A stretch of 64,000 nt of DNA from Candidatus Woesearchaeota archaeon (GCA_030651375.1 JAUSFM010000016.1:62001-126000), one strand, 5' to 3'; counted from the first letter of the stretch, positions 52,195-61,841 are shown. The notes: a model not told the origin generated them from the letters alone. A program made the numbers and translations.

Positions 52195-53025
52195 ATGGAA
52201 CCATTTTTTTCACTGATCATCATTGGCTTCGTCGCGCTTGTTATGGAAATGGTCGACGCAGGCATGGGTATGGGCTACGGCACGATACTCACGCCGGTTG
52301 CGATCGCCGCAGGATACGAACCAGCGATGATAGTGCCGGTTATTCTGTTGTCACAAGCAGTCGGCGGCTTCACCGCGTCACTGTTTCATCACCGGCTGGG
52401 AAATGTCAATTTCAAGCCCAAGACCGCAAACCCGAAAAGAATTGCCAAGGCGCTCCGAAAGCTGGGAGTTGTTGAATCATTCAAGCAGGGATTTACCCAT
52501 GAATTCAAGGGCACGCTCATGCTCACGCTTCTCGGCGTGCTCGCGACATTTGGTGGGGCAGTCATCGCGACAAAACTGCCGGGCACAGCGCTGAAAGTAT
52601 ATATTGGCGCACTGGTGCTGGCAATGGGACTGTTACTCATCTTCAAGAAAAAGCCGTGGGTTTTTTCGTGGAAAAAAATGCTCGGCATCGGTGTACTCGC
52701 GTCGTTTAACAAGGGCGCGACCGGCGGCGGTTTTGGGCCACTGGCCACGGGCGGCCAAGTGGTCATTGGCAACGACCACAAAAAAGCAATTGGCAGCACC
52801 ACGCTCGCTGAAGCACCTATATGTCTCACCGCGTTCCTCACCTATATCGGCCTTCAAGGAATTCCGAATGTGCCGCTCCTCATCGCCGCATGCGTCGGCG
52901 CCATGCTCGGCGCGCCGCTCGGTGCTCTGTGCACAAAAAAACTGAATGAAACAAAGATGAAAAAGAGTATTGCAGTTGCTATGGTACTGCTCGGCCTCTG
53001 GACGCTGCTGAAACTCGTGTGGTGA
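52195..53025 (+). CDS. TauE/SafE-family permease
   Basis: A 276-residue membrane protein with about eight spans. The two family repeats begin [18 protein letters not shown] and [20 protein letters not shown]. Members export or import sulfur oxyanions and sulfonates; because it lies between cysD and cysN, sulfate uptake is the likeliest role. Confidence 0.85.
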   Translation: MEPFFSLIIIGFVALVMEMVDAGMGMGYGTILTPVAIAAGYEPAMIVPVILLSQAVGGFTASLFHHRLGNVNFKPKTANPKRIAKALRKLGVVESFKQGFTHEFKGTLMLTLLGVLATFGGAVIATKLPGTALKVYIGALVLAMGLLLIFKKKPWVFSWKKMLGIGVLASFNKGATGGGFGPLATGGQVVIGNDHKKAIGSTTLAEAPICLTAFLTYIGLQGIPNVPLLIAACVGAMLGAPLGALCTKKLNETKMKKSIAVAMVLLGLWTLLKLVW

Positions 53026-53029
53026 AACA

Positions 53030-54256
53030 ATGCAAAACATCATGAACATCGTCATCGTCGGCCATGTGGACCACGGCAAGTCAACACTTATTGGCAGACT
53101 ATTTTATGATACCGACTCACTGCCAGTTGGGGTGATTGAGGAGATCAGAAAGACCTGCGAAATGCTCGGCAGAGACATGGAATTTGCGTATCTCCTTGAC
53201 AGCCTGTCAGAAGAGCGCGAACAAAACATCACGATTGACACCACTCAAAGCTTTTTCAAAACCGCGAAGCGAAAGTATGCTATCATTGACGCGCCGGGGC
53301 ACAAGGAATTCCTGCGCAACATGATTACCGGCGCAGCGCAGGCAGATGCCGGCGTGCTGATTGTTTCAGCAGAAGAGGGCGTGCAGGAACAGTCAAAGCG
53401 CCACGCCTATCTATTGTCGCTGCTTGGACTCAAGCAAGTTATCGTCGTCATCAACAAGATGGACAAATTTGAATACGGCCAAACACGGTTTGACGAGCTA
53501 AAAAATGAGATGAGCGTTTTTTTAGCAAAGCTCGGCATGGCGCCGCAGCAAGTCATCCCCATCTCGGCGCGCGAAGGCGACAATGTCGCGCAAAAATCAA
53601 AGAATATGCCATGGTATCAGGGCGCAACCGTGCTTGAAGCGCTTGACGGCTTTGTCGCCAAAGACGAAGAAACACAAAAACCACTCCGCCTGCCGGTGCA
53701 GGATGTGTACAAAATTGACGACAAGCGCATTCTTGTTGGCCGCGTGGAAAGCGGCACCATTTCAACGGGCGATGCAATCGTGTTCCTGCCATCAGGCAAG
53801 GCCACCATGGTGAAATCAGTTGAATCATTTTTGAAAAACACAACAACCGCGTACCGCGGCGAATGCATCGGCATTACCACCACTGACCCGCTCTTTGTCG
53901 AGCGCGGCGAAATTGCCATCAAACAAACAGAGCAGAAACTCGTGCCCACAACAACGCTGAATGCTGTCGTGTTTTGGATGGCGCGCAAGCCTGTGATGTG
54001 CAACCAAAAAATACTTCTCCGCTGTGCAACACAAGAAGTGTCGTGTGTCATTGAGCGAATTCACAAACGAATTGATTCATCAAATGTCACGGTGATTGAA
54101 GAAAATGCTGTACAGCTCAATGAAACAGAAGTGGGAGAAGTTACTATTATAACAACTGCGCCGATTGTCGTTGAAAACCGCACTGAAGGCGAAGAACTCG
54201 GCCGATTTGTGCTGGTCGCGGACAATGATGTAGCCGGCGGCGGACTCGTTTCGTAG
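53030..54256 (+). CDS. cysN: Sulfate adenylyltransferase subunit 1 (CysN-like GTPase)
   Basis: A 408-residue translational-type GTPase that drives CysD. G1 [10 protein letters not shown]3 DAPGH, G4 NKMD and G5 SAREG are intact, followed by the two beta-barrel domains of the EF-Tu family. The start is 4 bases after the permease stop, behind GGTGA. There is no fused APS kinase domain (NodQ-type fusions are longer). Confidence 0.9.
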   Translation: MQNIMNIVIVGHVDHGKSTLIGRLFYDTDSLPVGVIEEIRKTCEMLGRDMEFAYLLDSLSEEREQNITIDTTQSFFKTAKRKYAIIDAPGHKEFLRNMITGAAQADAGVLIVSAEEGVQEQSKRHAYLLSLLGLKQVIVVINKMDKFEYGQTRFDELKNEMSVFLAKLGMAPQQVIPISAREGDNVAQKSKNMPWYQGATVLEALDGFVAKDEETQKPLRLPVQDVYKIDDKRILVGRVESGTISTGDAIVFLPSGKATMVKSVESFLKNTTTAYRGECIGITTTDPLFVERGEIAIKQTEQKLVPTTTLNAVVFWMARKPVMCNQKILLRCATQEVSCVIERIHKRIDSSNVTVIEENAVQLNETEVGEVTIITTAPIVVENRTEGEELGRFVLVADNDVAGGGLVS

Positions 54257-54265
54257 GTGATTATC

Positions 54266-55009
54266 ATGGTGTATGTTATTCTTGGTTATGATGCACTTGA
54301 ACATGAGTGTGTGATGAAATTTAAAAATAAAACTCTTATGCAGGAGCGCTTCGGCACAACAAACCTTGATGGTTTTTCAGAACCGCGCACTATGGTTATT
54401 TGGTCATCTTTTCTTGCAGGAAAAAATCTGGAAAAGGAAATTCTTGCCGGAGACTTATGGAGTTTTAAATTGAAATTCGAAGACACCTTTTTTTCACAGT
54501 TCAAAAGCCACGCCGCCATCGACGTGCCCGGTTACACATACGATGATGATGACCATGCGCTGAATCGGAAGCTTATGAAAGAGACCATGGAAAAAACGTG
54601 CAGCATTGAGGACTATGACAAGCAATGCTTTGACCACCACAAAAAAGTCAAACAGCAGTTTTTTTCTGCATTGGATACTGCATGTAAAAATAAGCAGGAA
54701 GGAAAAGAACACACCGAAATGGTCATGGGCTATTTTGCGTTGCCGGACACCGTTGGACATATCAGTTTCGGCGTTGAGCCGAAGATGCGGCTCGTCTATG
54801 ATGAGATGGAGCGGATTACCAAAGAGGTTTCATCAAGAAAAGAAGTTGACACCATTCTGATTATTTCAGACCATGGCATGTATCCGATTGGACGGTTTGG
54901 TGACCATTCACGCTACGGATTTTGGTCGCTGAATAAAGACGTCGACGTGGGCACGCCGAATCCAGTTGACTTTCGTGAAATTATTCTGAAGATGTGTGGA
55001 AAAAAATGA
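54266..55009 (+). CDS. Alkaline phosphatase superfamily phosphodiesterase-like protein (short)
   Basis: About 247 residues with VYVILGYDALEHE near the start and ILIISDHGMYPIGRFGDHSRYG near the end, the latter being a metal-site segment of type I phosphodiesterases. The nucleophile region (Thr/Ser with metal ligands) is not clear, so activity is uncertain. It begins 9 bases after cysN and may hydrolyse APS or a related nucleotide. Confidence 0.65.
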   Translation: MVYVILGYDALEHECVMKFKNKTLMQERFGTTNLDGFSEPRTMVIWSSFLAGKNLEKEILAGDLWSFKLKFEDTFFSQFKSHAAIDVPGYTYDDDDHALNRKLMKETMEKTCSIEDYDKQCFDHHKKVKQQFFSALDTACKNKQEGKEHTEMVMGYFALPDTVGHISFGVEPKMRLVYDEMERITKEVSSRKEVDTILIISDHGMYPIGRFGDHSRYGFWSLNKDVDVGTPNPVDFREIILKMCGKK

Positions 55010-55059
55010 GTGATGGGCACTATAAATATTTATAAGATCGATAGATACTCTCGAATGAC

Positions 55060-55503
55060 ATGCCCTCCTTGTACCTCGTGCATACAACGATATCACCAAC
55101 ATTCTTGAATCAACGCGAAACGCGGCACGCACCTGCATGGAACAGCCATGGAGCGTTTGTGAGAAAAATAAGGGATCAGTGTCCTGATGCGCACCTTCCG
55201 TATCTTGCACTGTTTGCGCATGGTAATGGTATAATTCCGGATTGTGTTGAAGCAGGAAGTATGGTCTACGCCAACGGAGGCGTAGTGGTGCCGATCATCG
55301 ATCAATCGGTAAAGATAAATGAATCTGGAAGTATTACGCTTGATGATTTTATTAAAACGTGTATTGAAGGACAGCCGATTCCATCGCTCGTAACCACGCC
55401 GCGCATCGGCGGCATTGTCGAATTCTCGCCAACAGAGTTGTATCCGGCAGTGATGGAGCGGCTGGCGGAGCGATATGAGATACGACGAATAACCATCGAA
55501 TAA
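55060..55503 (+). CDS. Unrecognised 147-residue protein
   Basis: I do not recognise this protein. It is soluble, has no cysteine cluster, and is rich in glycine/proline turns (FAHGNGIIPDC, YANGGVVVPIID, TTPRIGGIVEFSP). It begins at the ATG at 55060, 50 bases after the phosphatase gene, behind a TATA-like TATAAATATTTATAA. No functional clue from neighbours other than position between the sulfur operon and the helicase gene. Confidence 0.5.
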   Translation: MPSLYLVHTTISPTFLNQRETRHAPAWNSHGAFVRKIRDQCPDAHLPYLALFAHGNGIIPDCVEAGSMVYANGGVVVPIIDQSVKINESGSITLDDFIKTCIEGQPIPSLVTTPRIGGIVEFSPTELYPAVMERLAERYEIRRITIE

Positions 55504-55544
55504 AAACCCAAACCCTTAAATACCCTTTATTCTCATACAAATCT

Positions 55545-57473
55545 ATGGAATACAAAGGCAAGATTTTAGACAAGTTTCAGGAAGACGCGATTGCCGCCAT
55601 TGAAAAAAACCATTCTGTTGTTGTGTCAGCGCCAACCGGCTCGGGCAAGACGCTGATTGCCGATTACATCATCAACACGGACCATGCTCGTGGCATCCGT
55701 GTTGTGTACACCGCTCCCATCAAAGCTCTTTCAAACCAAAAGTACAAAGAATTCTGCGCTGATTACGGCGAGAAAAATGTGGGCATGCTCACCGGCGATG
55801 TGGTCAAAAATCCTGACGCGCCGATTCTGATTATGACCACGGAAATTTACCGGAACATGGCCATCATCCGCGACCCGATGCTTGACAATGTCTCGTATGT
55901 GGTGTTTGATGAGATTCACTACATCAATGACATTGAGCGCGGCTATGTGTGGGAAGAGTCGGTTATTTTTTCACCGCCGGAAGTGCGGTTTGTCTGCCTG
56001 TCCGCAACGATTCCAAACGCCGACGAATTTGCGCAGTGGATTGAATCTATCAGCAAGCATCCGGTGAAAGTTATTCGCCATGAGCACCGCAGCGTTCCGT
56101 TGGAGAAAAAGTTTTTTGATGTTGAGTTGGGCGTCACCACATTGGAACACATTCGCGATGTCAAGGATGTGCCTGATTACAAGCACGTATTTGGCAAGCA
56201 GCGGAATCGCCGCGAGCGTGTGCCCGGACCTTCACACGTTGACTTGGTGAGTGAACTGCTGGAAAAGGAACAAGTGCCGTGCTTTTTTTTCGTGTTCTCC
56301 CGTAAGAAAACCCAGGAGTGGGCGCACGAATTATCAAAAAAAAATTGGTTCAAAATTAACCCGGATATCATCCACCGCATTCGCGTAAAGCTTGAGAATG
56401 TGTCGCCGGAAGTAAAAAATCTTGAGTCAACACGGCTTCTTCGCCATGTCCTGCCGATGGGCATCGGCTTCCACCACGCTGGCCTGATTCCAATACAAAA
56501 AGAGCTGGTTGAAGAATTGTTTGGCGATGGTTTGCTGAAAATTCTGTACACCACCGAGACATTCGCCGTCGGCATCAACATGCCGGCAAAGACCGTCTGT
56601 TTTGAATCGCTGCGCAAGTTTGACGGCATCCAGTTCCGGCTGTTGAACTCCAAGGAATATTTCCAGATTGCCGGCCGCGCAGGGCGGCGAGGCATTGACA
56701 AGGAGGGATTTGCATATGCTATGGTTGACCGCCGTGAATTTGATTATGCTGCACTCAAGCGGATTACACTGGTTGATACTGAACCAATTAAATCACAGTT
56801 CCGGCTCTCCATCAACACCACGCTGAATTTGATTAAGCGCCACTCGCCGCAGGAAATCGACCTGATACTCTGCAAGAATTTTTACACCTACCAAAAATAT
56901 AAACAAAATTTTGACACGACGCATAAAGGCGTTGTCCACCACACGTTTGGCAACCTCAAAAAAAAGCTGGAGAAACTAGGGTATGTTGATGGAAACACGC
57001 TCACTGAGAAAGGCGATTTTGGCGCAAACATTTACTCGGAAGAAATTTTGACCACTGAAATATTTTCAACGTCGTTCTACCCGCGGCTTGATGAGTATCA
57101 GACGTTATTGATGGTTGCCTCAATTTGCTATGAGCACCGCGAGCGCACCCAATTCCGCCAACTCTATCCGTCTCCGCCGTATCAGGACCTTATGCACAAA
57201 ATCAATACCGATCCGTATTTATCAAAAGAAAAACGTTTTGGCCACCTAAAAGAATTAACCGCGTTTGTGCATCCCTGCTACCACGGCGACACAATTTTTG
57301 ACATTCTTTTAAATACGAATTTGCAGGAAGGCGATTTAATTCGGCTGTTCCGCCAGATGATGGACCGCATGAACCAAATCAAAATGGCAACCCGCGATAT
57401 GCAGCTGCGCGACCGCATGGAAAACTGCCAGCGCATGGTTATTGCGTGCCTGAAGGATATTGATGCGGTTTAG
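55545..57473 (+). CDS. Ski2/Mtr4-type RNA helicase
   Basis: A 642-residue DExH helicase. Walker A APTGSGKT at residues ~29-36, DEIHYI, SATIPN, and motif VI QIAGRAGRRG near residue 380 are all present, followed by a helical DSHCT/rRNA-processing-like C-terminus (~420-642). Relatives unwind RNA for the exosome or in ribosome maturation; the archaeal Hel308 DNA helicase family is longer and differs. No arch domain is seen. Confidence 0.85.
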   Translation: MEYKGKILDKFQEDAIAAIEKNHSVVVSAPTGSGKTLIADYIINTDHARGIRVVYTAPIKALSNQKYKEFCADYGEKNVGMLTGDVVKNPDAPILIMTTEIYRNMAIIRDPMLDNVSYVVFDEIHYINDIERGYVWEESVIFSPPEVRFVCLSATIPNADEFAQWIESISKHPVKVIRHEHRSVPLEKKFFDVELGVTTLEHIRDVKDVPDYKHVFGKQRNRRERVPGPSHVDLVSELLEKEQVPCFFFVFSRKKTQEWAHELSKKNWFKINPDIIHRIRVKLENVSPEVKNLESTRLLRHVLPMGIGFHHAGLIPIQKELVEELFGDGLLKILYTTETFAVGINMPAKTVCFESLRKFDGIQFRLLNSKEYFQIAGRAGRRGIDKEGFAYAMVDRREFDYAALKRITLVDTEPIKSQFRLSINTTLNLIKRHSPQEIDLILCKNFYTYQKYKQNFDTTHKGVVHHTFGNLKKKLEKLGYVDGNTLTEKGDFGANIYSEEILTTEIFSTSFYPRLDEYQTLLMVASICYEHRERTQFRQLYPSPPYQDLMHKINTDPYLSKEKRFGHLKELTAFVHPCYHGDTIFDILLNTNLQEGDLIRLFRQMMDRMNQIKMATRDMQLRDRMENCQRMVIACLKDIDAV

Positions 57474-57527
57474 ATAACGATAATAACCGAAAAGTTTAAA
57501 TAGTTCTTTGTAGTTATTAGTGTTAAC

Positions 57528-57875
57528 ATGGCTGAAAAAGAAGTTATTCAAAAGAATTTTGAGGAATATTGGGAGATAGCAGAGTATTCAATGAGTAAGG
57601 GAAAATACAACGCGGCAGTCATTCTCTATTACAAAGCGCTGGTTGAGATATGCGATCGTGAGCTTCTGAAAGCAGTACACAAAATTGGCGCAAACCACAC
57701 CGAACGATTCGCCTTGTTAGAAAAAAATGCCCCGGAGCTGTACGGTATCGCGTCACGATTGTTTCGCTTCTATCGCGATTCATACAACAAGGAGATAACG
57801 GAGACCGTGGCAAAACTCGTTAAAAATGAGGTGGAACATGCTCAAAGAATTAGCACCACTGTTCAAAAAAATTGA
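57528..57875 (+). CDS. HEPN-like helical protein
   Basis: A 115-residue helical protein with the HEPN layout (AEYSMSKGKYNAAVILYYKALVEICDR at residues ~18-45). Where nuclease HEPN proteins have R-x4-6-H, this one reads RFYRDSYNKE, with no histidine in the expected place, so RNase activity is doubtful. It overlaps the nucleotidyltransferase gene by 38 bases, forming a HEPN-MNT pair. Confidence 0.7.
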   Translation: MAEKEVIQKNFEEYWEIAEYSMSKGKYNAAVILYYKALVEICDRELLKAVHKIGANHTERFALLEKNAPELYGIASRLFRFYRDSYNKEITETVAKLVKNEVEHAQRISTTVQKN

Positions 57876-58401
57876 GCGGTGGATGGTACACGAGAAGGCA
57901 TTAGATGTTATCCTCTTTGGCTCTGCTGCCCGCGGAAAAATGCAGCCGCAGGACATTGACCTCTGCATTTTGATATCAGATACCGATGAAGAAAAAAGCA
58001 TCGAATTAGTTGATTCATTGGGGAAAATAACAGAAAAAGATGTTAAAACACATATCACGATTCTCACTGCAACAGCGTTGGTGAAAGGAAACACGCTGAC
58101 CAGAACGCTCTTGAGTGAAGGGGTTAGCATTAAACACAAAACAGATTTTTCCCGCAGAGGGGGATATGAGAAAAAGACATTGTTTGTCTATTCGCTTAAA
58201 CACTTTTCCGCATCACAACGTGTCCGCTTTCATTATCTGCTCAGGGGAAGATATGGTATGCGAGGCATACTTGCTGAGGTTGAAGGAAAACTTATGGGCA
58301 CCGGCACGATGGCTGTGCCAACCGAAAAAGAAGACATCCTGAAAGAGGTTTTTGACCAGTGGAAGGTACCGTACACGATGCACCGAGTACTCTGGAGTTA
58401 A
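57838..58401 (+). CDS. MNT-type nucleotidyltransferase
   Basis: About 187 residues. The MNT motif GSAARGKMQPQDIDLCIL near residue 30 has the G-S and D-x-D of antitoxin AMPylases that modify HEPN toxins. Residues ~100-187 are an extra domain with a basic first part (RRGGYEKK) and SLKHFSASQRVRFHYLLRGRYGMRG. The ATG at 57838 follows a GAGGTGG; the ATG at 57826 lies within the same overlap. Confidence 0.75.
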   Translation: MLKELAPLFKKIERWMVHEKALDVILFGSAARGKMQPQDIDLCILISDTDEEKSIELVDSLGKITEKDVKTHITILTATALVKGNTLTRTLLSEGVSIKHKTDFSRRGGYEKKTLFVYSLKHFSASQRVRFHYLLRGRYGMRGILAEVEGKLMGTGTMAVPTEKEDILKEVFDQWKVPYTMHRVLWS

Positions 58402-58498
58402 TAATGATAACCATCAAGTTCATTTAGAAGTTAAAAGTTAGCACCATTAACCAGAGCCACTGAAAGGTTTAAATACAGCCCGAATTTCCCAGCAATCA

Positions 58499-60235
58499 AT
58501 GACTCTATTCCGAAACGCTTTACTCGCCGGCCTTTTAGCTATTGTACCCGGTTGCTTAGATTTGCCAAAATGGCATGACGCACCACGAGATGCAGGAACA
58601 TCAGAAAAATATGACGCAGATAAAAAGGAGGATGTGTACCAGCCAAGAGACGCCTATCAGTTCGCAGATGGAGTGCAAGAGAGCGGAACAGACGCAACAC
58701 CACCTGCACAAGACGCAGGCACCGTGCCAAAATACGACGCAGAAAAAAAAGAAGATGTACACCAACTACAGGACATCGAACACCAAGCGGATATCCAGCT
58801 GGATACAGGTCAAGAAGAACATGACGCACGAACACTGGAAGATGTCGTGAGTGACGCTCGCATATCTTTACCTGATTCTGAAGGAGATGTGTATGATGCT
58901 GGCCCAGCAGATATGGGCACACCGGATGTTAGAATAGTACCTGAATGCGTTATTACCGGAAATCTTGAACCATTTTATACTGGACTTATAGAAACAGCAG
59001 GTCGTGGAGAATGTAAAATTGGGGAACGATTATGTATTGATAATAATGGCCGACCAACGTATGTTACGGTAACGCCGGAAGTAACTCCTTTACCTGAAAG
59101 TTGTAATAATAAAGATGATGATTGTGATGGTAACATTGATAACGGGTATGATGTTGGTGCAGCATGTGAAGTCGGACAAGGCATCTGCCATTCTCAAAGA
59201 ACAAAAGAATGTGCACCTAATGGATTAGAAACACGATGCAACGCACCAGTGATTCAGCCGCAGGATGAAATATGTGATAATGGTATTGATGAAAATTGTG
59301 ATGGTGAAATAGATGATCAAGTGATATGTAGAAGGTTAATAGCGTATATTTGTAAGGAAAATGATAATAAGGATGTTTGTCTTATAACAATTGAGGGCAA
59401 TGATAAAATAAATATTACCCAAGGAGGAACTAATTGGAACGGTATTCAGGGTGATGGCAGCCTGGGGTACACCATTCCTGTTTCTTGGTCTCCGAACAGA
59501 AGAAAAATTGCGTTTATTTCTGCAGAACAAAATGGGGTTGTTTTGTATGATATTGTTAATGAAACAGGAGAAAGAGTAGACAATACCCAAGATGTTTCAC
59601 AGATTCTGTATTCACCAACAACCGGAACAAAAATGGTGTACAAAACAAATGATAATCATCTGGGGATTTTAGATTTAGAGACTGGAGAAAAGAGAATTAT
59701 GACAGTTGGAGTAACACCAGCATGGTTTCCGAACGAACAAAGTTTTGTGTATGGTGCAGCAAACTCGTTAGATAGAATCTATTTAGATGGAAGAGTTCAG
59801 ACGATTTTTAATGATGTTGGCACCATGCCGGATGTTTCATCTAACGGGGAAAATGTTTTGTTTATTAATCACACCAGAAACGGAGTATACGGCATACAGA
59901 ATGGATATGTAGAAACCGGAGAGGTACGTGGAGAACGGGAGGAAAATAATCTTCTTCCACGATGGTTTACTGATAATCAGCGGTTCGTTTTTGGTTCAAA
60001 TGGTGAAGTTTTTTTTAAAACAATGGAAGTAGGTGATACAACAAACCTCACCAACAACCCTGCACGGGATGAAATGCCCGCAGTCTCCCCCGATGGAGCA
60101 TACGTCGTATTCGTCACCGACCGTAATGGCACCAAAGATTTGTACAAAGTAGAAGTAGCAACCGGTATCCAAACCCGCCTCACCGACGACCCGGGCGACG
60201 AAGAAGCACCAGTGTTTGCGCCGGCGCACCAATAA
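58499..60235 (+). CDS. Lipoprotein with MopE-like metal-binding motifs and TolB-like propeller
   Basis: A 578-residue exported protein. Residues 1-19 are a lipoprotein signal peptide with lipobox VPGC (C19). Residues ~25-140 are an acidic linker with two similar units around DAGTSEKYDADKKEDV and DAGTVPKYDAEKKEDV. Residues ~195-280 hold paired cysteine motifs (ESCNNKDDDCDGNIDN, EICDNGIDENCDGEID), typical of MopE-like proteins of myxobacteria. Residues ~290-578 are TolB/PD40-like propeller blades (SWSPNRRKIAF, AVSPDGAYVVFVTDRNGT). The AT-rich sequence and the bacterial style suggest transfer. Confidence 0.85.
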   Translation: MTLFRNALLAGLLAIVPGCLDLPKWHDAPRDAGTSEKYDADKKEDVYQPRDAYQFADGVQESGTDATPPAQDAGTVPKYDAEKKEDVHQLQDIEHQADIQLDTGQEEHDARTLEDVVSDARISLPDSEGDVYDAGPADMGTPDVRIVPECVITGNLEPFYTGLIETAGRGECKIGERLCIDNNGRPTYVTVTPEVTPLPESCNNKDDDCDGNIDNGYDVGAACEVGQGICHSQRTKECAPNGLETRCNAPVIQPQDEICDNGIDENCDGEIDDQVICRRLIAYICKENDNKDVCLITIEGNDKINITQGGTNWNGIQGDGSLGYTIPVSWSPNRRKIAFISAEQNGVVLYDIVNETGERVDNTQDVSQILYSPTTGTKMVYKTNDNHLGILDLETGEKRIMTVGVTPAWFPNEQSFVYGAANSLDRIYLDGRVQTIFNDVGTMPDVSSNGENVLFINHTRNGVYGIQNGYVETGEVRGEREENNLLPRWFTDNQRFVFGSNGEVFFKTMEVGDTTNLTNNPARDEMPAVSPDGAYVVFVTDRNGTKDLYKVEVATGIQTRLTDDPGDEEAPVFAPAHQ

Positions 60236-60267
60236 AGAATTCTTTGAGGGATATAGAAAAGCTTATA

Positions 60268-60281
60268 TATAAGTTATCTAT
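60268..60281 (+). promoter_or_regulatory. TATA box of the 60316 gene
   Basis: GCTTATATATAAGT lies about 35-45 bases before the ATG at 60316; the following leader contains TGACACTTAAGTTTGGTGTTGA, an imperfect inverted repeat. Confidence 0.4.
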
Positions 60282-60315
60282 TGTGAAGTGGTGACACTTA
60301 AGTTTGGTGTTGATT

Positions 60316-60870
60316 ATGGGTAAAACAAGTTATGTTGTTGGCGGAATAATCTTTCTTATAGCAGCAAGCATATTAGTGTTTGCTATTCCTTTTCCTTATA
60401 GTGCAGTTGAAGCATACACTGTACAAGAACCTTATACAGCTACAGAAACTTATCTTGATTGGGAACCGTATATGGATAAAGAATATTACACTGAGGAAGT
60501 ACCTTATACAGACAAAGAGCATTATACTGATCAAGTCCCTTACACAGACGAAGATTGCCGTAAAGAACTTCCGACAAGTACTGGTGAATTAGTTGTGAGG
60601 GGAATAACTGCCTTGTTTAGTGGCGATGAAAATGCTCTTTATCGAGAAGAATGTCAAAGCGTTTTAAAATATAAAACACAACAGAAAGAAAGAGATGTTC
60701 TGAAATATAGAACAGAACAAAAAACAAAAGATGTTTTGAAGTACAGACAAGTGCCCAAACAGAGAGAAATAACAAAGCATAGAAACGTACAAAAAGAAAG
60801 ATCAGTTACTAAGCAAGCTACCGTGTATAATAAATGGGCTGGAAATGTTCAATATTATTACGCTGCTTAA
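60316..60870 (+). CDS. Membrane-anchored repeat protein (tyrosine/proline-rich)
   Basis: About 184 residues: an N-terminal span (residues ~5-30), then repeats of Y-x-x-x-x-PYT or EPYT/VPYTD (residues ~35-80) and, in the C-terminal half, the repeats VLKYKTQQKERD, VLKYRTEQKTKD and VLKYRQVPKQRE. The N-terminal repeats are acidic and tyrosine-rich, the C-terminal ones basic. The family is not recognised. A nested TTG start at 60304 is less likely. Confidence 0.6.
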   Translation: MGKTSYVVGGIIFLIAASILVFAIPFPYSAVEAYTVQEPYTATETYLDWEPYMDKEYYTEEVPYTDKEHYTDQVPYTDEDCRKELPTSTGELVVRGITALFSGDENALYREECQSVLKYKTQQKERDVLKYRTEQKTKDVLKYRQVPKQREITKHRNVQKERSVTKQATVYNKWAGNVQYYYAA

Positions 60871-60915
60871 TCCAATTAGTAAAATTTTAATACTTAAAAA
60901 GATTAGGAGGAGAAT

Positions 60916-61200
60916 ATGGGACTCGGTTCATGGATAGCAGGCTTGGGTGTTACAGCTGGAGTATTTTTTGGAATTATCGGTTTGATGTTGTTAATGATCC
61001 CATTAATTGGTTGGTTATTTGCCGTTCCATTCTTTGCTGTTGGTATAGCTGCAATAATTGCAGGACTCACTGGAGGAGCTACTGCAGGAGTAGCAAAGAA
61101 AGTTTACCATTCAACGAATTCAACCGCATATTGCGAACAATGTGGCAATCAGGTGAATAAGTCAGCTAAATATTGCGGGGAATGTGGGGAGAAGGTATAA
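60916..61200 (+). CDS. Two-span membrane protein with C-terminal zinc ribbon
   Basis: A 94-residue protein: glycine-rich N-terminus, two hydrophobic spans (~10-55), then a zinc ribbon YCEQCGNQVNKSAKYCGECG. AGGAGG lies before the ATG at 60916. A zinc-finger gene follows after two bases. Confidence 0.7.
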   Translation: MGLGSWIAGLGVTAGVFFGIIGLMLLMIPLIGWLFAVPFFAVGIAAIIAGLTGGATAGVAKKVYHSTNSTAYCEQCGNQVNKSAKYCGECGEKV

Positions 61201-61202
61201 AG

Positions 61203-61340
61203 ATGACCAAAGTGTGTTGTAGCTGTGATAGTGAGCTAAAAGAAGGAGACGAATATGTGTGTAAACGTTGCCGAAAGTATGTGTGTGAAAAGTGTGTAAG
61301 AGAAACTGGGCGGAATAATTATTGCAGGGATTGTTATTAA
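61203..61340 (+). CDS. Small cysteine-rich zinc-finger protein (45 residues)
   Basis: A 45-residue protein beginning MTKVCCSCDSEL with several further CxxC pairs (YVCKRCRKYVCEKC, NYCRDCY), enough for two or more zinc sites. It begins two bases after the preceding zinc-ribbon gene and its TAA is followed in the same frame by a relic of the lipoprotein tail. Confidence 0.7.
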   Translation: MTKVCCSCDSELKEGDEYVCKRCRKYVCEKCVRETGRNNYCRDCY

Positions 61341-61388
61341 ACCCCCAGCGACGAAGAAGCACCCATCTTCGCGCCGATACAGAGATAA
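61341..61388 (+). pseudogene. Decayed 3' end of a TolB-like lipoprotein (copy 2)
   Basis: The frame reads TPSDEEAPIFAPIQR-stop, matching the lipoprotein's end PGDEEAPVFAPAHQ. It has no start of its own. Confidence 0.65.
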
Positions 61389-61436
61389 GCGTAAAAACCG
61401 AATTATTTAAATAGGCTGATTCTTTAGAAAGAGAAT

Positions 61437-61841
61437 ATGGTCAAATTGATATACCCCAGCGCTGAAAGAATTGTTGAATATAATCTTCTCGTACTTGCGT
61501 TGGTTAAAGTTAAAAAAGCAGATAAAGGCCAAGTATTAGATATGGCTGGAATTAGAAGAATAGTGAGCGAGTGTGAAGAAAAAGAAGGAGATCTGTATGA
61601 TAAAGCAGTGGTTTTAGTAAAGGGTTTGGTTAAAAAACATCCGTTTGCGAGTGGCAATAGAAGAACAGCGTTCATTGTGACAAAAGAGTTTATAGCAATA
61701 AACAAAGGAACGTGGGGAATTAAGGATGAACCCTCCTCTGCAACAATTATGCGAGGGATTCGGGAAGGATATTATTCAGACGAAGAAATAAAGGAGTGGA
61801 TTAACTATGGCAAAATCAGAGAATTTAGACGATACCATTAG
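61437..61841 (+). CDS. Fic/Doc-family protein
   Basis: A 134-residue protein of the Fic/Doc fold. The loop HPFASGNRRTAF matches HxFx(x)GN(G/K)R; such proteins AMPylate or phosphorylate targets and often act as toxins. The helical N-terminal segment VEYNLLVLALVKVKKADKGQV and C-terminal EEIKEWINYGKIREFRRY are typical. It overlaps the next short gene by 35 bases. Confidence 0.78.
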   Translation: MVKLIYPSAERIVEYNLLVLALVKVKKADKGQVLDMAGIRRIVSECEEKEGDLYDKAVVLVKGLVKKHPFASGNRRTAFIVTKEFIAINKGTWGIKDEPSSATIMRGIREGYYSDEEIKEWINYGKIREFRRYH

